Source: an uncultured Burkholderiales bacterium (lineage in GTDB: Bacteria; Pseudomonadota; Gammaproteobacteria; Burkholderiales; Burkholderiaceae_C). From it: 10,875 bases of DNA. Shown here piece after piece: positions 5,777 to 10,875 of the stretch; position 1 is the stretch's first letter; every line of letters begins with the position of its first letter. Under the pieces are notes generated by a model that saw only the letters and a program-made list of their open reading frames with translations, had not been told where the DNA came from and ran no database searches. The position numbers and the translations under genes are program-made. Where the stretch lies: assembly GCA_903953985.1 (NCBI GenBank), contig CAJBLW010000265.1:1-10875 (forward strand). The letters are read 5' to 3'.

Positions 5777-6655
5777 ATGGAACTGAACACTGAAATCTTG
5801 ACCACACCACCTTTGGACGCCGCCACCGTGGTGATGCTGCGCGATGGCCCGGGCGGCTTGCAGGTGCTGCTGATGCGCAGACACCAGGCCTCAAACGTGC
5901 TGGGCGGGGTTTATGTGTTTCCAGGCGGCAAACTCGATCCGGAAGACCAGCACCCCGCCTGGTTAAAACGCCTGAGCCAAAGCAGCGCTACCTTGCAAGA
6001 AAGATTGGGCGAACCCGATATCCCTGCAGAGCGCGCCACGGGACTCTTTGTGGCCGCCATGCGTGAAGCCTATGAGGAATGTCGCGTGCTGTTGGGCTGC
6101 GCTCAACACGCTGAGCCTCTGGCTCTGAGCTTATTGCAAGCCCTACTCGGCGGGCAGAACTGGCACGAAGCCTTCCAGTCCCTTGGGCTCACTTTGCACA
6201 CCGAGCCTCTTTTGCCTTGGTGCCGCTGGATCACACCGCGTCAAGCCTCAGTCACCAACAAGCGCTTTGACACCCGGTTTTTTGTCACCCAAGTGCCCGA
6301 CAACCAGTTGGCTGAACACGACAACCACGAAGCGACAGAAGTACTTTGGATACAACCGCGCCAGGCGCTACAGCGCTATTGGGACCGCGAGATTGAGCTG
6401 GCTCCGCCTCAGATCATGAGCCTGGTGCACCTGAGCCGCCACACGAACGCCCAAAGCGTGCTGACTGAGGCGCAAAGCCGCCGCCCCCCGGTGGTCGAGC
6501 CTGAGCCTTTTGACCAGGATGGCATCCGCACCATTTGCTATCCGGGCGATCCGCGCCATTCGGTTCGGCAGGCAGCCTTTCCAGGCCCGAGCCGATTGAT
6601 GTTCAAAAACAAACGTTTTGAGCCCGAATTGGGCTTGACCGCTTTGCTTGACTAA
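5777..6655 (+). CDS. Nudix hydrolase, NUDT19-like with split Nudix box
   Basis: A 292-residue Nudix-fold pyrophosphohydrolase. The fold starts with AATVVMLRDG (15-24) and LLMRRH (31-36), then FPGGKLDPED (48-57) and REAYEECRVLLG (96-107). In a standard Nudix box only a few residues separate the GG from REUXEE; here about 44 residues intervene. That insertion is characteristic of NUDT19-type enzymes, which cleave CoA and acyl-CoA. R96, E97, E100 and E101 are in place to bind metal, but the usual glycine after EE-x is R103. Length suits the NUDT19 group. The ATG at 5777 has no clear Shine-Dalgarno, and the gene shares the 135-bp intergenic region with the divergent SDR gene. CoA-type substrate specificity is inferred from the architecture. 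Confidence 0.85.
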   Translation: MELNTEILTTPPLDAATVVMLRDGPGGLQVLLMRRHQASNVLGGVYVFPGGKLDPEDQHPAWLKRLSQSSATLQERLGEPDIPAERATGLFVAAMREAYEECRVLLGCAQHAEPLALSLLQALLGGQNWHEAFQSLGLTLHTEPLLPWCRWITPRQASVTNKRFDTRFFVTQVPDNQLAEHDNHEATEVLWIQPRQALQRYWDREIELAPPQIMSLVHLSRHTNAQSVLTEAQSRRPPVVEPEPFDQDGIRTICYPGDPRHSVRQAAFPGPSRLMFKNKRFEPELGLTALLD

Positions 6656-6681
6656 AATACTCAGCCAACACGTTTCATTTG

Positions 6682-6710
6682 TTTACGTGATTTTTGTATT
6701 CACTTGTAAC
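6682..6710 (+). promoter_or_regulatory. candidate promoter giving a near-leaderless hpt mRNA
   Basis: TTTACG (6682-6687) and TGTAAC (6705-6710) have a 17-bp spacer and each matches the sigma-70 consensus at four of six positions. Initiation about 7 bp downstream would fall at or next to the ATG at 6719. This fits the complete lack of a ribosome binding site there. Confidence 0.3.
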
Positions 6711-6718
6711 TTCGTCCC

Positions 6719-7084
6719 ATGAGCCCAACATCTCAGCCGAAATATTTGTCCATTGAGCGGGCCATGGAATTCATTGGTGACGCCAATGGCGTGTTGTCCC
6801 TGCTCAAGACGCTGCAGCAAACCCTCAGTGACGATTTGCCTAAATTGCAAGAGCTTCTGGACAAAGGCGAGGTGTACGCAGCCAACCGCATCCTGCATCA
6901 ACTCAAGGGCTTTACACCTGTGTTTTGTGTGGACAGCCTGGTCGAGTTGGTGGTCAAGGTCGAAGGCATGAGCAGGCACGCTGAAACCAGCGAGGTGCGC
7001 TCCGCTTATGACCAACTGGCCCCACAACTCGAAACCTTGCGCCAGGAAGTGATCGACCACCTGAACAGCCACAGCGCAAACTGA
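6719..7084 (+). CDS. stand-alone Hpt (histidine phosphotransfer) domain protein
   Basis: A 121-residue, all-helical, soluble protein. The motif ILHQLKGFTPVFC (58-70) matches the phosphorylation helix of Hpt domains ('aHtLKGsa..lGa..La..~..lE'), making H60 the likely phospho-accepting histidine, with K63 and G64 in the conserved positions. Spacing to the following helix (L74, L77, E82) also fits. Length equals one Hpt bundle plus short tails. Such proteins shuttle phosphate between hybrid sensor kinases and response regulators; no kinase or regulator is encoded nearby, so its partners are elsewhere. The ATG has no Shine-Dalgarno. The gene lies 63 bp after the Nudix gene and ends before the bidirectional hairpin at 7100-7125. 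Confidence 0.75.
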   Translation: MSPTSQPKYLSIERAMEFIGDANGVLSLLKTLQQTLSDDLPKLQELLDKGEVYAANRILHQLKGFTPVFCVDSLVELVVKVEGMSRHAETSEVRSAYDQLAPQLETLRQEVIDHLNSHSAN

Positions 7085-7099
7085 TCGCACTGACCAAGA

Positions 7100-7125
7100 A
7101 CAACGGGCCCCAAGGGGCCCGTTGT
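7100..7125. terminator. strong GC-rich hairpin between convergent hpt and ettA genes
   Basis: ACAACGGGCCCC (7100-7111) pairs perfectly with GGGGCCCGTTGT (7114-7125), a 12-bp stem in the 60-bp gap between two convergent stop codons. T-runs on either side are short (CTTT on plus, TTGTTCTT on minus), so termination strength is uncertain. The position favours a shared bidirectional terminator. Confidence 0.7.
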
Positions 7126-7144
7126 GCTTTGCACAAGTTACTGA

Positions 7145-8806
7145 TTACTTCAAGGCCTTGAAGCGCACGCGCTTGGGCTTGGCTCCCTCTTCGCCCAAGC
7201 GGCGCTTTTTGTCGGCTTCGTACTCTTGGTAGTTGCCATCAAAGAACACCCACTGGCTGTCGCCCTCGGCAGCCAAAATGTGCGTCGCAATGCGGTCCAG
7301 GAACCAGCGATCGTGGCTGATCACCATGATCGAGCCCGCGAATTCCAGCAGTGCGTCTTCCAGCGCACGCAAAGTTTCCACGTCCAAATCGTTGGAGGGC
7401 TCGTCCAGCAGCAATACGTTACCGCCTTCGATCAGGGTTTTAGCCAGGTGCAAACGGCCACGCTCACCACCCGACAGCATGCCGACCTTTTTCTGCTGGT
7501 CGCCGCCGTTGAAGTTGAAGCGCCCGCAATACGCGCGGCTGGCCATCTGGAACTTGCCCACGTTGATGATGTCCAGACCGCCAGACACGTCTTCCCAAAC
7601 GGTTTTGCTGTTGTCCAGGTCGTCACGGTTCTGATCCACAAAGGCCATGCGCACGGTCTGGCCGATCTTCACCTCGCCGCTGTCCGGCTGCTCTTTGCCT
7701 GCGATCAGCTTGAACAGGGTCGATTTACCGGCACCGTTGGGGCCGATGATGCCGACGATGGCCCCCGCAGGCACCTGAAAGCTCAGGTTGTCGATCAGCA
7801 AACGGTCGCCAAAGGACTTGCTGACGTTCTTGAACTCGAACACCTCGTTGCCCAGACGCTCGGCCACAGGAATGAAAATCTCCTGGGTTTCATTGCGTTT
7901 TTGGTAGTCGTAGTCCGACAGCTCTTCGAAGCGGGCCAGGCGTGCCTTGCTCTTGGCTTGACGGCCCTTGGGGTTGGCACGCGACCACTCCAGTTCTTTC
8001 TTCATGGCCTTGGAGCGGGCATCTTCGGTGCGTTGCTCGGTGGCCAAACGGGCGTCTTTTTGCTCCAACCAGCTGGAGTAGTTGCCCTTGTATGGAATGC
8101 CGGAGCCCCGGTCGAGTTCCAAAATCCATTCAGCGGCGTTGTCCAGAAAGTAACGGTCGTGGGTGATGGCGACCACAGTGCCCGAAAAGCGCTGCAAGAA
8201 CAGCTCGAGCCAGTCCACGCTTTCAGCGTCCAAGTGGTTGGTGGGTTCGTCCAGCAACAACATGTCGGGGCGCGAGAGCAGCAGGCGGCACAAGGCTACA
8301 CGCCGCTTTTCACCGCCGGACAGTTTCCCGATGATGGCGTCCCAAGCGGGCAGGCGCAACGCGTCAGCGGCGATTTCGAGTTGGTGCTCTGAGGCGTCAC
8401 CTGCAGTGGAGATGATGGCTTCTAGCTTGGCCTGTTCGGCAGCCAGGGCGTCAAAGTCGGCGTCTTCTTCAGCGTAAGCGGCGTACACCTCTTCCAGGCG
8501 GGCTTGCGCGGCCTTGACTTCGCCCATGCCGCTTTCGACGGCTTCGCGCACGGTCTGCTCAGGGTCCATGATGGGTTCCTGCGGCAGGTAACCAATCTTC
8601 AGCCCCGCCATGGGGATGGCTTCGCCTTCGATCTCTTTGTCGATACCGGCCATGATCTTGAGCAAGGTGGATTTGCCCGAGCCGTTGGTGCCCAGCACGC
8701 CGATCTTGGCGCCGGGGAAGAAAGACAGCGAAATGTCTTTGAGAATGTGACGCTTCGGGGGCACGATCTTGCCAACCCGGTTCATCGAAAATACGTATTG
8801 AGCCAT
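7145..8806 (-). CDS. ettA: energy-dependent translational throttle protein EttA (ABC-F)
   Basis: A 553-residue cytoplasmic ABC-F ATPase that binds the ribosomal E site and gates entry into elongation according to ATP/ADP status. ATG 8806 is chosen because MAQYVFSMNRVGKIVPPKRH is the typical EttA N-terminus and AGGG lies upstream; the longer frame upstream is not family-like. Domain 1: Walker A GTNGSGKST (39-47), signature LSGGE (162-166), Walker B LLLDEPTNHLD with catalytic E187. The arm insertion lies at about 80-137. The linker (PtIM) of about 245-305 is rich in K, R and E. Domain 2: Walker A GPNGAGKST (355-363), signature LSGGE (444-448), Walker B LLLDEPSNDLD with E469. The two glutamates sit one residue from E. 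coli E188/E470. No transmembrane segment is present. The only deviation is S for T in the second Walker B loop. Confidence 0.95.
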   Translation of the reverse strand: MAQYVFSMNRVGKIVPPKRHILKDISLSFFPGAKIGVLGTNGSGKSTLLKIMAGIDKEIEGEAIPMAGLKIGYLPQEPIMDPEQTVREAVESGMGEVKAAQARLEEVYAAYAEEDADFDALAAEQAKLEAIISTAGDASEHQLEIAADALRLPAWDAIIGKLSGGEKRRVALCRLLLSRPDMLLLDEPTNHLDAESVDWLELFLQRFSGTVVAITHDRYFLDNAAEWILELDRGSGIPYKGNYSSWLEQKDARLATEQRTEDARSKAMKKELEWSRANPKGRQAKSKARLARFEELSDYDYQKRNETQEIFIPVAERLGNEVFEFKNVSKSFGDRLLIDNLSFQVPAGAIVGIIGPNGAGKSTLFKLIAGKEQPDSGEVKIGQTVRMAFVDQNRDDLDNSKTVWEDVSGGLDIINVGKFQMASRAYCGRFNFNGGDQQKKVGMLSGGERGRLHLAKTLIEGGNVLLLDEPSNDLDVETLRALEDALLEFAGSIMVISHDRWFLDRIATHILAAEGDSQWVFFDGNYQEYEADKKRRLGEEGAKPKRVRFKALK

Positions 8807-8909
8807 GAGTAACCCTGAATAAAAATGGGCAGAAACCGGGCACCCCAAGGGCGTCGGCTCTGCACCGCGAACCTGCATGTGGGGTCAGGTGCGGCGTGTG
8901 CAACCCGAC

Positions 8910-8928
8910 ATTATCCCAGCTTGCTGGG
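8910..8928 (-). promoter_or_regulatory. candidate extended -10 promoter of ettA overlapping a palindrome
   Basis: On the minus strand TGGGATAAT gives a TG-extended -10 hexamer (GATAAT, 8915-8910), about 105 bp upstream of the ettA start. A perfect inverted repeat CCCAGC-TT-GCTGGG (8915-8928) abuts and overlaps it, suggesting an operator, or a hairpin at the 3' end of the exonuclease transcript. No good -35 is seen. Confidence 0.4.
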
Positions 8929-8943
8929 CTTGTGCATGAAAAA

Positions 8944-10005
8944 TCAGACTGCCCGCTCCGTCAAAAGGCCCAATCGGGTGGAATACTGCACCCGGCTGTC
9001 CATCGACTCGAGCTGAACCCGGGCGCTGCGCTGACCATAGACCTCAGCCCGCAACCAAATGCATTCGGCGTCCAGCAGGGTGTCAGAGCTCAAACTGCAC
9101 CACCAAACCCGGCTTTCGCCGTCCCAACGGTAGCCGCGTGACTTGAGCTTGTCCTTGGCCTCAAAGGGCGCCCCAGTGGCGCGCAGCTTGTAGCGCGTCT
9201 GGTCTGCACCTGTCAGCAGGCGCGCCAAACCCGTTTGCCCACCGGCCAGGGGTGACGCCAGCACCTGCAGCAAGGCGTGGCAGTCCACCTGCGCGCGGTG
9301 CGCGTCGTAAAACCAGCCCCGCTCAGACGCCAAAAACTCCAATTTGGCAGAGCCGCTGCCCTCTTTTTTCCAATCGATCCCTTGAAAAGAACAACCCCAA
9401 GCCTTGCCCGCAAAGACCGGGAAACGCGCCTCGACAAACGGCCGGTCAAACCCGGCGTTGTGCGCCACGATCAGGTCGGCCTGTTCGACCAGCGCCGTGA
9501 CAGCCGCATCGTCGATGCGCAAACCCTTCACCATGCTGTCGTCAATGCCGGTGATCTCGGTGATCTGGGCAGGAATCGGCTTGCCAGGGTCTTCAAACGA
9601 CTCGTAAATGGTGACCGGCCCCGCGGGCAAACCTGTGGCCGTGTCCACCAGCACCGACAGCATGGCCAGCTCGATGATTTTTTCGCTTTTGCTGTCCAGC
9701 CCAGTGGTTTCGGTGTCGAGCACGATCACGCGCCGTGTGGCTTGACCGCTCAAAGGCCCGTAATCGGTGCGCGGCACCAAACGGCGCAACACGCGAAAGT
9801 CAGGGTGGTGCGCCAGCGCTTGGGCCATGGCTTCGGGGTCGCCGGGGGTTGTAATGGTCATGGCCTCTGGCGGCGCAACAGCCGCATGCACCAACAAAGG
9901 CGTTACTGCCGCAGGCGATGCCACTTGGGGCATCGTCGTTTGGGTCACAGTTGCGGCCACGTCGGACTCAAACCCGAAAAAACTCATCTGGTCGGTTTTG
10001 TTCAT
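8944..10005 (-). CDS. DnaQ-like 3'-5' exonuclease (DEDDh) with extra C-terminal module
   Basis: A 353-residue protein of the DNA polymerase III epsilon/DEDDh exonuclease superfamily. Exo I is VLDTETTGLD (D97, E99), Exo II VAHNAGFDRPF (D187) and Exo III HRAQVDCHALL (H236, D241), so all five catalytic residues are present. The core spans about 90-255. The first 90 residues are low-complexity, rich in A, P, T and V, and probably disordered. After the core, residues 270-330 form a small separate module containing KLKSRGYRWDGESRVWWCSL, a pattern I have seen in other exonuclease-like proteins but cannot name. It is much longer than a minimal epsilon subunit, so repair or nucleic-acid processing is more likely than replicative proofreading. 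Two in-frame ATGs (10005 and 9987) lack Shine-Dalgarno sequences, so the start is unsure. Confidence 0.85.
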   Translation of the reverse strand: MNKTDQMSFFGFESDVAATVTQTTMPQVASPAAVTPLLVHAAVAPPEAMTITTPGDPEAMAQALAHHPDFRVLRRLVPRTDYGPLSGQATRRVIVLDTETTGLDSKSEKIIELAMLSVLVDTATGLPAGPVTIYESFEDPGKPIPAQITEITGIDDSMVKGLRIDDAAVTALVEQADLIVAHNAGFDRPFVEARFPVFAGKAWGCSFQGIDWKKEGSGSAKLEFLASERGWFYDAHRAQVDCHALLQVLASPLAGGQTGLARLLTGADQTRYKLRATGAPFEAKDKLKSRGYRWDGESRVWWCSLSSDTLLDAECIWLRAEVYGQRSARVQLESMDSRVQYSTRLGLLTERAV

Positions 10006-10086
10006 AGGGCTAGATTAAACCGCGATCTTCGATCGCCGAAAAAACTCCGGCGGGATCCAGCAGAACATGATTTCAGCGCATGCCCA

Positions 10087-10875
10087 TCAATCGAGCTTGA
10101 TACCGAGGTCCACCGCCAGCTTGATCCAGACCGGCACTTCGCCTTCCCAGTCTTTGCGGGTGTCGGCCAGGTTTTTGGGCTTGTTGGGGATGGCGAAGGT
10201 TTCACGCAGCTTGGCGGCTTTGTCGGTGTTGGCCCAAGCCACGGCTTCGTCGGCCATGCGTTTGAGCACGGCTTCGGGCGTGCCTGCGGGGGCCACCAGC
10301 GGCAAGCCGCCTTCCAGCGTGACGAGTTTTTCGGTGTTGCCCTGCTCAGTCAGGGTGGGCACATCGGGCAGTTTGGGCGATCTGTAACTGCCGGTCACGC
10401 CAATGGCGCGCACGCCCCGGGTGGACATGGTGTTGAAAGCCTGAAAACTGCCCACAGCCACTTGCAACTGGCCCGAGGCCACATCTAGCCACATGGGCGC
10501 TTCGCCCCGGTAGTGCACCGACTGGATGCTGGTGCCCTGCTGGCGGTTGGTCTGGTCGGCCAACATGTGCGGGTATGAGCCCGGTGCATAGGTGCCCATG
10601 GAGGTTGGATTCTTTTTGGCCCAGGCCACGAACTCGGCCATGTTTTTGGCCGGGATCTTGTCGGGGATGCCCACCACCAGTGGGCCGGACGGGAATACAG
10701 TCACTGGCGTGAGGTCTTTGTCCAGGTTGTAAGGCAGTTTGGAATAAAGAACGCGGTTTTGCCAAAACGTGCCCGATGTGCTCATGACAAAGGTATAACC
10801 ATCGGCGGGTGACTTGGCCACCGCATCAATACCAATGATGGCACCCGCGCCGGGTTTGTTTTCGATGACCACCGG
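10087..10875 (-). CDS. Bug-family (TctC-like) tripartite tricarboxylate transporter binding protein, 5' end outside window
   Basis: The C-terminal 262 codons of a periplasmic solute-binding protein; the signal peptide and first strands lie beyond the right edge. Family hallmarks: VVIENKPGAGAIIGIDAVAK at the visible start, SPADGYTF shortly after, LVVGIPDKIPAKN, SVHYRGEAPMWLDVASGQ, and PDVPTLTEQG with LVAPAGTPEAVLKR in the second lobe. Bug proteins bind small carboxylates, amides or aromatics for import by a TctAB transporter or for sensing; the ligand cannot be told from sequence. Burkholderiales carry large numbers of these genes, often without an adjacent transporter. The 81-bp gap to the exonuclease gene shows no clear terminator, so they may be co-transcribed. 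Confidence 0.92.
   Translation of the reverse strand, partial: PVVIENKPGAGAIIGIDAVAKSPADGYTFVMSTSGTFWQNRVLYSKLPYNLDKDLTPVTVFPSGPLVVGIPDKIPAKNMAEFVAWAKKNPTSMGTYAPGSYPHMLADQTNRQQGTSIQSVHYRGEAPMWLDVASGQLQVAVGSFQAFNTMSTRGVRAIGVTGSYRSPKLPDVPTLTEQGNTEKLVTLEGGLPLVAPAGTPEAVLKRMADEAVAWANTDKAAKLRETFAIPNKPKNLADTRKDWEGEVPVWIKLAVDLGIKLD

Noticed and set aside
7226..8392. Long plus-strand open frame opposite ettA
   Set aside because: It is antisense to a well-supported gene with every ABC-F motif; its histidine/valine-rich product is a shadow of codon bias.
10022..10036. Small hairpin GCGATC-TTC-GATCGC before the exonuclease gene
   Set aside because: Only 6 bp with no T-run; it does not support a terminator between the Bug and exonuclease genes.
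9277..10488. Plus-strand open frame of about 400 codons
   Set aside because: It runs antisense across two real genes (exonuclease and Bug protein) and has no recognisable motif.

Overview
The window looks like a stretch of betaproteobacterial chromosome, most likely Burkholderiales (Comamonadaceae-like). The grounds are a Bug/TctC-type periplasmic solute-binding protein, a very typical proteobacterial EttA, an MFE-2-type short-chain dehydrogenase and a DnaQ-like exonuclease with an extra C-terminal module. This placement is inferred from protein style, not from a phylogenetic marker.

Layout. From 1 to 1783 two minus-strand genes lie 11 bp apart: a membrane-anchored protein of unknown function, then a potassium-channel gene that runs off the left edge. 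The channel subunit carries two complete voltage-sensor domains in tandem before a single K+ pore (TLASVGYGD). This is the most unusual object in the window. From 1784 to 4735 lies a decayed accessory segment. It holds an integrase-like fragment, relics of an unidentified protein family, a small exported four-cysteine protein (2407-2796), a secreted dienelactone-hydrolase-family enzyme (3265-4194), an IS3-family transposase relic (about 4390-4580) and a 43-codon relic of an ATC-hydrolase-like gene that stops exactly where the IS3 relic begins.

From 4736 to the right edge the sequence is ordinary, dense housekeeping DNA. An SDR/3-hydroxyacyl-CoA dehydrogenase-like gene (minus) is divergent from a NUDT19-like Nudix hydrolase (plus). 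Next comes a stand-alone Hpt phosphotransfer protein (plus), convergent with ettA (minus) across a strong hairpin. Upstream of ettA on the same strand are a DEDDh exonuclease gene and the 3' part of a Bug-family binding-protein gene.

Functional links visible from context are few. The channel and its membrane-anchored neighbour look co-transcribed. The SDR gene once had an ATC-hydrolase-like gene 27 bp downstream, so a catabolic operon was probably cut by an IS3 insertion. The SDR and Nudix proteins could both act on acyl-CoA-type substrates, but sharing a divergent control region does not prove it. No tRNA, rRNA or CRISPR array was seen.
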